From Larimichthys crocea (lineage: Eukaryota; Chordata; Actinopteri; Sciaenidae): a stretch of 64,000 nucleotides of DNA. The stretch spans positions 10,391,705 through 10,455,704 of the forward strand of contig NC_040022.1 of assembly GCF_000972845.2 (NCBI RefSeq), in the 5' to 3' direction. Below are positions 22,726 through 33,403 of this stretch, one piece after another. The position numbers and the translations under genes are program-made. The notes beneath the pieces were generated by a model, which was given only the letters and a program-made list of their open reading frames with translations, was not told where the DNA came from and ran no database searches. The first letter of the stretch is position 1; the number at the start of each line of letters is the position of its first letter.

Positions 22726-23650
22726 GAACGGTGCAGAGTCCGCATCACTGCAGAAGCCGCACCGATCCGCCGGTCGATCTCCCGTTCCACCTTCCCTCAC
22801 TCGTGAACAAGACCCCAAGATACTTGAACTCCTCCACTTGAGGCAGGATCTCATCCCCGACCCGGAGACTGCACTCACCCTTTTCGGCTGAGAACCATGG
22901 CCTCGGATTTGGAGGTGCTGATTCTCATCCCAGCCGCTTCGCACTCGGCTGCAAACCCGCTCCAGAGAGAGCTGAAGGTCACGATCCGTGAAGCCAACAG
23001 GATAGATCGTCCGCAAAAGCAGTGACCCAATCCTGAGGCCACCGAATCGCAGCCCCTCGACGCCTGGCTGCGCCTAGAAATCCTGTCCAAAGGTTATGAA
23101 CAGAACCGTGACAAAGGGCAGCCCTGGCGGGTCCAACTCCCACGGGAAACAGGTCCGACTTACTGGCAATGCGGACCAGCTTGGCACCGAGGTACAGTTG
23201 ACAGCCCCGCCCCTCTCTTCACCCGGTGTCCAAAACATGTGGCCGCAAGTCTGACAACAGACCACAAAGTCGATCATCCGAATACGCCGAGGGCGTCCTG
23301 GTGCCAAGTGCACATGTGGACACCCTTATGCTTGAACATGGTGTTCGTTATGGACATCCATGACGAGCACAGAAGTCCAATAATAGAACACCACTCGGGT
23401 TCAGATCGGGGCCTTCCTCCCAATCACGCCCCTCCAGGTCTCACTGTCGCCGCCCACGTGAGCATTGAAGTCCCCCAGGAGACGAGGGAGTCCCCAGAGG
23501 GGAGCGCTCTCCACGCACCCCCTCTAAAGACTCCAAAAAGGTGGGTACTCTGAACTGCCATTCGGTGCATAAGCAGACGCGACCGTCAGGAACCGTCCCC
23601 CCACCGAAGGCGAAGGGGGCTACCCTCTCGTCCACGGGGTGAACCCCCAA
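22726..23650 (-). pseudogene. Rex3 fragment, unit 3
   Basis: Nearly the same as the unit 2 fragment, again ending with LHRS at the unit boundary. Confidence 0.85.
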
Positions 23651-23862
23651 CAATCAAACTCAGTTTTGCTCCCGCTTTTTTTAAATACGCACACTTGTAT
23701 GCTGTGTGTGTGTGTTGTTGTAAGGCGGTGCGCCATATGTTGTGTTAGACTGCGCCTTTTCGTACGGTGCGCCCTATTGTGGTGTTAAATACAGTAATGG
23801 CCACCATAACTGAGACTGCGCCTTTTCGTATGGTGCGCCTTATGGTCGTGAAAATACGGTAC
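23651..23862 (+). mobile_element. Pogo-like 3' end, unit 3
   Basis: Same segment as in units 1 and 2. Confidence 0.6.
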
Positions 23863-24173
23863 TTTATGTTACGCTGTTGACTGGGGCATTTAATTGAGGA
23901 CTTCTATAATGCTTTTGTCCGTCTTGTCTCGGTAAATATTTTCACTTTCATTAAAGTCATGTCGAGTCTGCAAACACAAACAAGATTTTAAGTCATTCTA
24001 CAGCAAGATTTTACCGAACATTCTTTAGAGAAAGAGTAAAGAATTTTATTTTACAAAGTATTTTGATTAACTAGTGGCCTAAAAACTGGAACTTTATTTG
24101 GAATACTCCACTGAGTGACTCAAAGAATGACTATGAAAATTACACTAGAGTCAAAAATAAAAGATAAGTTTTC

Positions 24174-24414
24174 ATGATGCAGAATATCTTCAGGGTCCAT
24201 GGATTCCCTAAGGACATTGTGTCAGACCGGAGGCCCCAGTTCATCTCCTTCTGAAGAAAGTTCTTTCGGCTCATGGTACCATAGCCAGTCTGACGTCAGG
24301 ATATCACCCGGAGGCCAACGGCCAGACCGACTGTCTAAACCAACAGCTGGAGACCGGCTCCGGTGCCTTGTGTCCCAGACCCGGCTTTGTGAGCACCCAC
24401 TGGTCTGGGTGGAA
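24174..24414 (+). pseudogene. Gypsy integrase fragment, unit 3
   Basis: Copy of the integrase fragments of units 1 and 2. 23863-24173 is the LTR scrap and AT-rich repeat. Confidence 0.78.
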
Positions 24415-25410
24415 CAGGGTCTTAGGGACCCGTCCTTTTTGCCCACAAAGAGAAGCAGCACCTGCTGGTGATGAAGAAGGGCGGATCAACCAGCCCTCAG
24501 TGAGGTCTTGATGTACTCCTGCATGGCCTCCCTCTCTGGCCAGAAAACAAATACAGGCGGCCCTGTGGGAATAGGGAGCTTGGTATCAGTTCAAAAGCAC
24601 AGTCATATGGCCGATTGGGAGGGAGAGCCATGGCTTTAGCTCTTACTAAATTACCTCTCGAAGCGTGTTGGTCAGCAGGAAGGCATGGAGCGTCAAGGTC
24701 CGCGGTACTCGAATATGGGGCAGAATTAGCAGAGGCAAGGTTAGCTACAGTTACGTACCTCCCCTGATGTTAGGGAGTGTCGAGCAAGTCATAACCAGTT
24801 CCTCCCCCCACCCCCATAATTTCTCCCGTTCTCCAGAGGGTGACTTGAATAAATAAAAGCTTATGGTGCTTTACTATGTTATTTATGTGCAATGTGTGTG
24901 CTGGTGACCAGTTCCTTTCTGTTGAGAGCTTTGGCGTTGATTGGGCTCACTAAGAGTTCGGATTTGAGGCCCAGCTCCTCTGCTAACACCCCAGTCCATC
25001 AAACTCTCATCAGCCCCTGAGTCTATAAGCGCATCACGTTCTTGTGGCGGTGTGGTGCTTACCTTGACTGTGTGCTGGAGGTACGTGGTGAACAGGACTG
25101 AACACAGGACTGACTCACCCTTGGACCTCTTGGCTGAGCTGGCGAGGAAGGGATTACCCCTCCCTTGCTAAACAAGCATCGGCCCTCCTGCTGTCGTCTC
25201 CGTCGCTCTCATGCGTTCGCCGAGCCCTTCGCGCTGCATGAGCTCCTCCTTCACATCCGTGGGGGATGGTGCCTCTCCTGCTAGGCACCGCCAGGCGCCC
25301 GGTGCTTGGTGGGTTGGGTTTCTCTGTAATCCTGACGACGGCCCGTTGCTGTCTGAGTTTGGCGGCCCCTCTTGTCTGTCCGGCTTGGCGAGGGCCATGC
25401 GCGCGTCTCC
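24415..25410 (-). pseudogene. Gypsy RT stub to gag end, unit 3
   Basis: Copy of 21714-22725; its last 350 bases have more indels than the rest of the unit, as expected at a contig end. Confidence 0.75.
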
Positions 25411-25420
25411 NNNNNNNNNN
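25411..25420. other. Assembly gap (10 N)
   Basis: Fixed-size gap placed precisely between the end of unit 3 and the 3' half of Rex3. Confidence 1.
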
Positions 25421-25935
25421 GTCGTGGTGAAGAAGGAGCTGAGCCGAAAGGCGAAGCTCTCAATTTACCAGTCGATCTACGTTCCTACCCTCACCTATGG
25501 TCACGAGCTTTGGGTAGTGACCGAAAGAATAAGATCGCGAATACAAGTGGCCGAAATGAGCTTCCTTCGCAGGGTGGCTGGGGTCTCCCTTAGAGATAGG
25601 GTGAGAAGATCGGCCATTCGCGAGGAGCTCAGAGTAGAACCGCTGCTCCTCCGCATCGAGAGGAACCAGCTGAGGTGGCTCGGGCATCTCGTGAGGATGC
25701 CTCCTGGACGTCTCCCTGGTGAGACGTTCTGGGCACGTCCCTCCGGGAGGCGGCCCCGGGGAAGACCCAGGACACGCTGGAGGGACTACGTCTCTCGGCT
25801 GGCCTGGGAACGCCTTGGGGTCCCCCTGGGAGAGTTGGCAGAAGTGGCTGGGGAGAGGGAAGTCTGGGCTTCCCTGCTGAAGCTGCTGCCCCCGCGACCC
25901 GACCACGGATAAAGCGGAAGAAAACGGACGGACAT
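25421..25935 (+). pseudogene. Rex3/RTE LINE 3' half (RT C-terminus and tail)
   Basis: An uninterrupted frame of about 163 codons to the stop at 25910-25912 encodes the C-terminal part of Rex3: VVVKKELSRKAKLSIYQSIY, PTLTYGHELWV, MSFLRRVAGVSLRDRVR, LRWLGHLVRMPPGRLPGE and WASLLKLLPPRP. These are the conserved blocks after the RTE-clade RT domain. The 3' end GGATAAAGCGGAAGAAAACG followed by GACGGAC is the usual Rex3 tail with short tandem repeats. The first codon seen (V) is the codon that follows the last one (S of LHRS) of the minus-strand Rex3 fragments at 17304, 20021 and 22726. The frame is intact here but lacks endonuclease and catalytic RT. Confidence 0.88.
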
Positions 25936-26210
25936 TGCTGCATTCGTCAAATGCTATTAATATACCTTTCTGCTAAGTCAATATTTTACTACTGCTAATA
26001 GGTTACAGGGACACACATTCTAGAAACTTACCAGTAATGTTAGCATGTCATGTGATTTTAAACTTTTTTCTGTATTATAAGACATTGTTTTTTACATTGA
26101 ATATCTTTCATTTCTTGAAGTGACTTCTGACAAGTTTTTAGAGCATCCAGCTCATACATCAGATCATGCTGGGTCTACTTTTTTCTTTTCTTTCTGACTT
26201 TCAGTTACTT

Positions 26211-26857
26211 CAACTACTTTTTCGTTTTTTAACTATATATAGATTTTCTAGACGGGGCGATCCATCTACAGTGGGCTGGCTGTTAAACAGCGATGCAGAT
26301 GCCACTCCGAGCACTCCATCAAGTCGTCCTCTTATGAACCGCAGTCGGCATATCTACTTGGAAACCACCATCGCTGAACTTTTGTTGAGAGAATCTGTCG
26401 GCACTAGGAGTGGAGCATCGGGTAAGTTGCAAAACTTACAGTGTTTGTAGTACCATTTCTGACGACAGAAAGGGTAACATTTAGAGAATAGAAAAGTTTT
26501 TTTTTTTTCTATAAAGGGCCTTCAGATTCTTCTCTCAGGAGGCCTGTGACAGAGCCACCTAGGCCAAAAAAACCCATGTCTGTCATCAAGGTAGGAAATG
26601 TTTTCTAAATATATAATCTTTAAACTCATTTGTCTTGTGAATTTAAAATCCTTTTCTTGTCACAGCTGTGGAACAAAGGACACAAACCACTGAGCCAGAA
26701 GTACAGCTGGAAGTACAAGTGGGGTGAGAACAACCTAGTGGCAGAGACAACGGGGGAAGGAGACAACCCACACCCGCTGACTGCAGACAGTCTTGAGAGG
26801 CTCGAAAGTCAAACTGTTACAGCAAGTTTTGATCACTGTGATGGCTTTTTGTAAAAA
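26211..26857 (+). other. Exon-like blocks, unidentified
   Basis: Three blocks read like exons with splice signals. Block 1, about 26240-26421 (RRGDPSTVGWLLNSDADATP ... LLLRESVGTRSGASG), is followed by GGTAAGTTG. Block 2, about 26516-26590, follows a T-rich tract and CTATAAAG and ends ATCAAG before GTAGGAAAT; it encodes LRRPVTEPPRPKKPMSVIK. Block 3 starts after TTTTCTTGTCACAG near 26667 and runs to a stop at 26852-26854 (LWNKGHKPLSQKYSWKYKWG ... CDGFL). I do not recognise the product. It could be host exons or a spliced N-terminal part of the neighbouring Polinton. Confidence 0.35.
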
Positions 26858-27479
26858 GTTTAAAGTGTGGTGACATTTAAAATATAAAAATGAAGGAAAC
26901 TTGTCTCTGTCTGATTTAGAGCTAGCAGTAGAATAATTAACTAAAATCTCCCCAGTTCCTCTCAATGTAGCCGCTGTTAATGTAGGTGAAAATTCCTCAG
27001 CACCCGAACCACCATCATTGACAGAACTATTTTCAACCTTTAAAAGATGCTCTGCTACATCTAAATCAAAACCCATCTTCCTCTTCCTCCTTACAGTTGC
27101 AGTCAAATGCAAACCAGGTCATTCCAGATGTTTTCAACCTTTAGAACTGGCTCTCCTATAGGTTAACCAGACCCCCTTCTCCTCCTGCTCATTCAAATGA
27201 AAACCAAGTTTCTCCTCCTCCCCCCTCAACACATCCGTATCACCCACCCCTTTCTCACATTCTGCTTCATTTAAAACCCAAAGAAGTCAGTAGAAATGTC
27301 CAGTATGGTGGAGGAAATGTGAGGTCAGGCTGATTTACCCACCAGGCTGTCCACCTCCAACATGGTGACCGTGACCCACAACCTGTTCAACCATCTGGAG
27401 CTGAGACTAGTGTTTACCATTCTTTCCCATAAACATACCAGACCTTGCTCAATTTTATGATGTGATGTTGATCTTTATA
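26858..27479 (+). other. Proline-rich remnant upstream of Polinton polymerase
   Basis: No continuous frame. Short phrases encoding PPPSPP- and SNENQV-like repeats recur (ATTCAAATGAAAACCAAGTT and TCAAATGCAAACCAGGTCAT), as in low-complexity N-terminal regions of Polinton polymerases. This is an inference from position. Confidence 0.35.
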
Positions 27480-29865
27480 GATATGGCTGACACCGTCAGA
27501 GCATAGGTCAGGCGTAATGATGTGATACAGCTAGAGTTGATTGGTGAGACTGTTCAAAATCACATCTCTGAAGATGAGGGTGGTGATGCTATCCTACCTG
27601 CTTTTGAGGGTTTACAAGAGCGGCTGGTACAATATAACGCCAACATTGCATCAGATGTTACGTTAAAATTAGTCGTTCAGGTTGTGCACAATCCAAAAGG
27701 AGGTGTAAAGCACAAGCTGGAACAAACTTTAGACTGTGATAATACATCTCAAAAGACAGCATCCTTTTTACTCCAGAACAATTATGGTATAAAAATCTCA
27801 AAGCCTTTCTCTGGTTTCTGTATGTGTCATTACTGCTACAAAAGCTACATGAAACCCTATGCACACCAATGCAAAGGTTACTGCTCTGTAACAACCCTGG
27901 CTGCACTAAGCAGGAGCTGAAAGTCGTAGAATGCACAGAGTGCAACAGGACGTGTTGTATGGCATTGTGTTTTGACAGGCATAAAGAGCCTAGAGAGACT
28001 TTGAGTGAAACAAATAGCAGTATTTGCAAAACAAGATGTCAGAGATGCAAAAAAGCTACTATACGCCTACTATACTATAATGCCTAAAAGTAAAGAGCCC
28101 TGAGATCACAAATGCCCACGGCCTAAATGTACCATCTGCGGAGAGAAATTAGTCTGACACTGACAGCCTCTAAGTCCAACTACGGATCATACAGAGATTG
28201 ATTTTCTATGATTCTGAAACATTTGTTGTTTAGCAGGACGTGCACAAACCTTTTCTTACGACCTCTACAGTTGTCGTCTTATGGATTAAACTGTCAGGGA
28301 CTTTCTCGTGCATTTCAGGAGGCCCGTGTACCAGAACATTGTAGCCCACAATGCTAAAGGTTTTGACAGCTATTTGATCCTAGACACCATGATAGAGATG
28401 GGATTGCAACCTACTCATCATGCAGGGCAGTAAAATTCTGTTTCGACCCTGATAATTTAAAATTCATCAACTCTCTTTCCTCGCAATGCGTCTTAGTGCC
28501 ATGCCCAAGGCGTTAGGTTTCTCTGATCAGACCAAGGGTCATTTCCCTCAGTTTCAGTTCAGAGAAGAATTTGCAGTATATGGGGGCCTACCCTCCACCA
28601 CATGATTACAGCGTGGAGCACCATGACTCCTCAGCAGGACGAGTTTTACAAGTGGTACAGAGGCGAGTCAGGGTACGTTTCACTTTAAGAAGGAAGCTCT
28701 GTGGTACTGTAAAAACTATGTTGACATTCTTGCCAAGGGCTCTATCATGATCAAAAATCAGTTCCTTGGTGAGACAGGCGTAGACCCTTTCAGCTGCATC
28801 ACTATTGCCTCAGCCTGCATAAAGGTATTTCTCACCAATTTCCTCCCTCCTAAAACCCTGATAACTACAGATGCCAGACCAAAAGTTACTCCCACACCTC
28901 CAATGGTTGGAGTGGGTAGCACTCAACAATGTTTTTATCCAGCATGCTTTAAACGTGGGAGAAACAGGTAGGACCTTACTTTGTTAATGGCTATGCCAAA
29001 ATAGACAGTGTTGTGTATGCTTAGGAGTTTCTGGGGTGCTTTTATCACAATTGCCCATTTTGTTTTAAACCCCACAACACCTGCCCTCTGAGGTGCATCC
29101 CCTTTTGAGGAGTTGTATGCGGCCAGTGAGGAGAAAATGCAGGCGTTAAAGTCTTTCTCGGGGCCTTCCTCCCTCCCAAACCTCTGTGCCCCAAGATGCT
29201 CTTTTTGGAGGTAGAACGAGTGCTGTGAGGCTGAGTCTAACAAGACCGTGCACTATGTAGATATCACTTCTCTGTACCCATATGTGAACTGTAGCTTTCC
29301 CTACCTGCTAGGTCACCCAACCATCATCCACAAAGACTTTAATGCCCCTCACAACTACTTTGGGTTCATCAAAGCTTTGCAGCATTCACTACCGCCTGTG
29401 CCCATCTCAAGCTGCACAGTTATCTGGAACAGGTGCAGGAAAATGTTCTGTATATGGATGCTGACAGTCTGATATGTGGTGAAAGAAGGGGAAACCCCTC
29501 TGAAATTGGAACTATCTGGGGAATTTAACTGAGTTGGACAGTGACAGCATTCAGGAATCTGCTGCCACTGGTCGCAAAAGTTATGCATACCTGATTGGAC
29601 AAAAGAGAAAGTAGTATTGCGTGTCAAGGGTATCACACAGACCAGAGAATGCTGTGACCGAGTCAACTTTGACAGCGTCAGGGAGTTGGTGGAGGGTTAC
29701 CTCGAGCTCATGAGAGGGCGTGATTGAGGCACCTCAGCATAACATCAGACATAAGGGCTTTTTCTCAAAACTCCACGTTTCAAAAGTTTAGAGTGTATGA
29801 CAAGAGACGTCCCTTTAGCGATGGGACAACTCTGCCTTTTGGTTATTAGTGTAGAATAGGAGGAG
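27480..29865 (+). pseudogene. Polinton/Maverick DNA polymerase B, degenerate and internally deleted
   Basis: Remnant of a protein-primed family B DNA polymerase, the replicase of Polinton elements. In order: NDVIQLELIGETVQNHIS and HNPKGGVKHKLEQTLDC (N-terminal region); CHYCYKSYMKPYAHQCKGYC and CTECNRTCCMALCFDRHK (cysteine-rich region, 27815-28000); VAHNAKGFDSYLILDTMIEM (exonuclease, near 28345); FLGCFYHNCPFC near 29025; YVDITSLYPYVNCSFPYLLG near 29260, the DXXSLYP motif A; YMDADSL near 29450, motif C with alanine for the usual threonine; and KGITQTRECC with VNFDSVRELVEGYLE near the C-terminus. Motif B and several hundred bases between motifs A and C are deleted. Stops and frameshifts are frequent, so it is inactive. 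Confidence 0.85.
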
Positions 29866-30328
29866 AGAGACAAACAGACAAAAAGGAGAGAAATGTCACA
29901 CCTTGCTGACATGGACCGATCCGCTTTTCATCAGAGTAGACTTTCAGAAATGATTACTGTAGGCAAACGCGCATGTTCGCGTAAAAACGCATGTGCGTGC
30001 ACGAGCATTACGGTCACTCGCTAAGCGTCCCGGTTTTAGATTCGGGAAATCTGGTCACCTCAACATCCTTGCCAGCATACAAACAAATTGCATATTGAAA
30101 CTATATGAATGATGTGCTTTGAGTTGTAGCAACATTAAGCAATGAACTTACTTGTGTTCTTTGGCCATCCATCGCTCATGTATTATATATAATATGATAT
30201 CTTATATAGAGTATATATATATATATATATATAATATATATATATATATCTAGATATATATATTATATATATTATATTATATATATATATATATATATAC
30301 TATATCTATATCTATATATATATATATC
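29866..30328. other. Unassigned stretch with TA-rich tract
   Basis: 29866-30180 has no recognisable feature apart from an AACGCGCATG..AACGCATGTG word doubling near 29967. 30180-30328 is interrupted (TA)n. Confidence 0.7.
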
Positions 30329-30425
30329 GGGACTTGTCAGCCCAAATAGCACGTCGGCCCACCGGGCAAATGCACGGTATGCCAGATTGCCAGTCTGTCC
30401 CTGTCACAAAAAATAAAGTTAAAGT
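30329..30425. repeat. DNA-transposon-like end (tentative)
   Basis: The phrase AGCACGTCGGCCCACCGGGC followed by GCACGGTATGCCAGATTGCC and AGTCTGTCCCTG resembles the end of a fish hAT-like repeat. No second terminus identified. Confidence 0.35.
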
Positions 30426-31039
30426 TTGCATTTTATATTGTACCTTTTGAATCACGTAGCCCAGCCTATTCACCCATCAGCTCTTGTTAAACGTTACAAT
30501 AACAGAATTACACGGATTCTATTATGGTAACAGTCATCAGTTAATTTTATTTTAAAATCATAATATGATATGCAGTGGCCGGGATGCAAACCAGCATCCC
30601 ATGGTTCAAAGCAAGGCCGGTAGTGGTGTACCACTCAGCTACCATAACACAGGTACACTGACAGGTGTATTTATAATATATAAAACATCCCGCTAATATA
30701 AAATTAGAAAGTCTACAATAAATGAAATCATACGGTATCTAAACAACGATAACTCTTTTTAAGATTATTTAAGAATAAATATACATAAATAAGATGGCGT
30801 CTTAAATAGGTGATGATTCAAATAGCTGGCTAGTATGGTAAATTGGTGTATTTTTAAGAGAGGCAGTTTTACAAACAGACCATATACCCGCCCCTGCGAA
30901 GCGCCCAAAAAGCGTGAAGGAACACACCCAAGACTGGGCCAGACTCTAGCTGTCTCCCTATTGGCTGGTGAAACACACTAATTTAAGCGCAGGGCGGGAC
31001 ATCCTTCAGTCTGTGCAGACACTTCAACCTGAGAGGACG
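30426..31039. other. Mostly unassigned stretch
   Basis: No gene recognised other than the tRNA-like sequence at 30573-30645. 30870-31010 resembles a non-coding repeat flank with GTGAAGGAACACACCC. Confidence 0.5.
30573..30645 (-). repeat. Degenerate tRNA-like sequence (SINE head or tRNA pseudogene)
   Basis: On the minus strand TAGCTGAGTGGT matches a polymerase III A box and GGTTTGCATCC approximates a B box, at tRNA-like spacing, with a possible T arm. The acceptor arms do not pair, so it is not a functional tRNA. Confidence 0.3.
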
Positions 31040-31245
31040 TGCTGTTTTGTGCGAGAGCAAAACTAATTTGAGAGCGCACAGGACATGTTTTGAGTGCAAG
31101 CAGAAAATATCTGAGCACACAGGACATGTTTTGAGCATGAGCACATTACATTTGAGTGTGAGCACAAAATGTGAGCACAAGGACAATAAATCTGAGCACG
31201 AGAAGGAGAAATCATGCTCTCAAACTGAAAATGTGCGCTCTTGAA
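31040..31245. repeat. Degenerate minisatellite
   Basis: Variants of GAGCACACAGGACATGTTTT and GAGCACAAAATGTGAGCAC repeat about every 30-40 bases. Confidence 0.6.
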
Positions 31246-31638
31246 TAAAGATAGGATAATTCTTCCATATGTAGGCTCTGCACAGCGTGTTGCTTGTGTA
31301 TGACATCACTCATAGCGCACAGCATAGAATTACACTGAATAGATGGGCCGATATGGAACCGACACCCGATCTAGAAATTTCTTCAATATCGGTACCGATA
31401 CAAATATCAGATTTGTGCATTCCTAATTTGCAGCACCCTTTTCATGTATGATTGTGGGGACAACTTATTTTGTAAAAAGTGTAATTGTGAACATGTGATG
31501 AATGTTGTACCTGAGAATATTGTAGGGATTTATACTTCAACCAATGTATGCTGAACTGCAAAAGAATAAATAAGGTTGAAGAACTGCCTGATTCTTTTGA
31601 TGACAGAGCGGTTTCCTCCTGATCAGAACCATTTGATC

Positions 31639-32230
31639 CGTCAGGCCTGGACTCAAGGAGGACTCAGATGCAGAGATTTCACCAACTGGTTGGAACTCTA
31701 TTTGGAATGCTCCAACACTGAGTGACTCAAAGAAGAGACTATGAAAATTACACTAGAGTCGAAAATACTATTCAAGAATATACTCTACAAAACCACTCTG
31801 AAGAGGGAAAAAAGATAAAAGCAAAGGGGAAAAAGTTAAGAAAAATACTCCACAAAAGGACAAAAGCTAAATCTGCTATAAGACTGAACAGAAAACAATA
31901 ACCATATACTATTAAATTTACAAAAAAAAACAAAAAAAAACAAATCACTCACGTGGAGGCAAAAACAACAAGCACACGTTACGTGGGGAAGCAAGGAAGA
32001 TAAAGGACTGTGGGAAAGACCGGCTGGGGTGAACGAAACACTCTGGCACAAGACAGAGAGACACAGACAATATATAGGGTAATGGGGAACAGGTGGAAAC
32101 AAATAGGGCAGGGAAGACAATCAGACTGGTGACACATGAAGGACAAGTGACCTGAAATGAAAAGAGAGTTATCTTTCAAAATAACAGGAAATGACAAGAC
32201 AAGAACCCAGCTTGACCTCACCACGTGACA
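31639..32230 (-). mobile_element. Ty3/Gypsy solo LTR with TGATC target duplication
   Basis: A 592-base LTR on the minus strand. It begins TGTCACGTGGTGAGGTCAAG at 32230 and ends ..CCAGGCCTGACG at 31639 (the final CA changed to CG). The 5-base direct repeat TGATC flanks it at 31634-31638 and 32231-32235, proving a single insertion followed by LTR-LTR recombination. It is the same family as the Gypsy pieces at 14475-14868 and in the 2.7-kb units. Confidence 0.88.
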
Positions 32231-32439
32231 TGATCCTTCTGGATATTAGCCTCCGACCATCCTGAAGTGGTCAAAATTTTTACTCAGTACAGACATCATA
32301 GAAATATGATCTTGTTTATGCCGACGCAAAATGTATTTGTATATACACAAATGCACAAAATACATTTGTGAGTTTGAACAGTAATTATCTGGTGTTTAAA
32401 AACCCTCGAGACAAATTACAGATGACTATATTGGCACAT

Positions 32440-33182
32440 CAAATCTTCCCCTCAAAAAAGCCTTTTTAGAAAGTTTTGAAGACGCCACAAAAGATTTATT
32501 TATTTATTTAATCATCGACCTCACACCTTCCTGCCCAGAACCATACAGGCTGATGTTACGCCCCAGTCTAGGGGTGCCTAGAGCGTAATTTGAAAGGGTC
32601 CGAATCTTCCGAGTCCCAAGTAGCCACGTACAATAAGTTTTGATACAAAAGAAAAAGATACAACTAAGGTTAAACTTCAGGGTGGACCAAGGCCAAAACA
32701 ACAACCAAAACAAATCTCTCTAGAAAACAAATCACTAACCTTCAGAAAACAAATGACAATGGACTTACCTTCATAACGAACGAAAACAGGAGAAAACGAG
32801 ATCAAGACAAAATGGCAGTCCACCCCTACTTTACAAACAAAAATCTACTTCTAATCTAGCACAAAGAGTTTCACAGAAGGACATGTGGCTGGTTGGGAAA
32901 TGAGGAGAATGCGAAAGTGCTGGTGTCCACCTGACAGCCACCATTTTGGCTCCTTATATCCCAGCTGCAGCCAATCAGGGGCTAGGGCCTGGAATGACTC
33001 CACCAATCATGTCCAGGGGATGGCACATCCCTATTTACATAAGAAATTGACACACAAAACACAGGGCACACAAACAAACACACAGCAGACTACAAAAAAT
33101 ATGACCACAGTCATAACACTGAGGACGGGTATACTGCCTCCACAGTGGACGGTCATATATGTTCCCAGAACAAAATAAGTCA
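32440..33182 (+). pseudogene. Polinton-like reading frame split by an LTR
   Basis: Left of the LTR a frame encodes FLESFEDATKDL and LIIDLTPSCPEPYRL; right of it the same frame goes on with RTGILPPQWTVIYVPRTK and a TAA at 33176-33178. Discounting the LTR and one copy of its CTGA duplication, the frame is unbroken across the site, which shows that this was coding when the LTR landed. The C-terminus and the next small frame (RRNAPLFKALYHATPRKRKD) resemble short conserved frames of fish Polintons, and a Polinton polymerase lies 3 kb upstream in the same orientation. The family assignment is inference; the interrupted frame is directly visible. Confidence 0.55.
32554..33118 (-). mobile_element. 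Solo LTR (unclassified) with CTGA target duplication
   Basis: A 565-base element with TGTTA..TAACA ends, flanked by CTGA at 32550-32553 and 33119-33122. On the minus strand an ATTGG (inverted CCAAT) box precedes GATATAAGGAG by about 15 bases (near 32955-32985), indicating promoter direction. Size, ends and 4-base duplication fit a retrovirus-like or Gypsy LTR. Confidence 0.82.
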
Positions 33183-33199
33183 TCGTCATCCTCACCAGC

Positions 33200-33403
33200 A
33201 TGTTGACGCGTATAAGAAGAAATGCACCCTTATTTAAGGCTTTGTACCATGCCACGCCTCGTAAACGTAAAGACATTTTTCCTACTCTCGCCCACAGGGA
33301 GTCACAAGACTTCTTGAGTTTAAGACAACTTCATTTTTATGGCCTACTTCTGAAGCTCTTTGATGGGCCGTGCGGTGTGTGCATATATGTGGCAGGTAAT
33401 TAA
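33200..33403 (+). pseudogene. Small basic Polinton-like frame
   Basis: A 67-codon frame starting MLTRIRRNAPLFKALYHATP with a strongly basic N-terminus. It begins soon after the LTR-split frame. Its first 26 residues resemble a short conserved basic protein found next to Polinton structural genes; the rest looks frameshifted. Low certainty. Confidence 0.4.

Larger units (their letters stand above)
22726..25410. repeat. 2.7-kb chimeric tandem unit 3
   Basis: Third unit, 2,685 bases, closest to unit 2. It ends exactly at its unit boundary (GCGCGTCTCC), where a 10-N gap begins. Confidence 0.92.

Noticed and set aside
30573..30645. A functional tRNA gene
   Set aside because: A and B boxes are present only approximately and the acceptor stem does not pair; listed as tRNA-like only.
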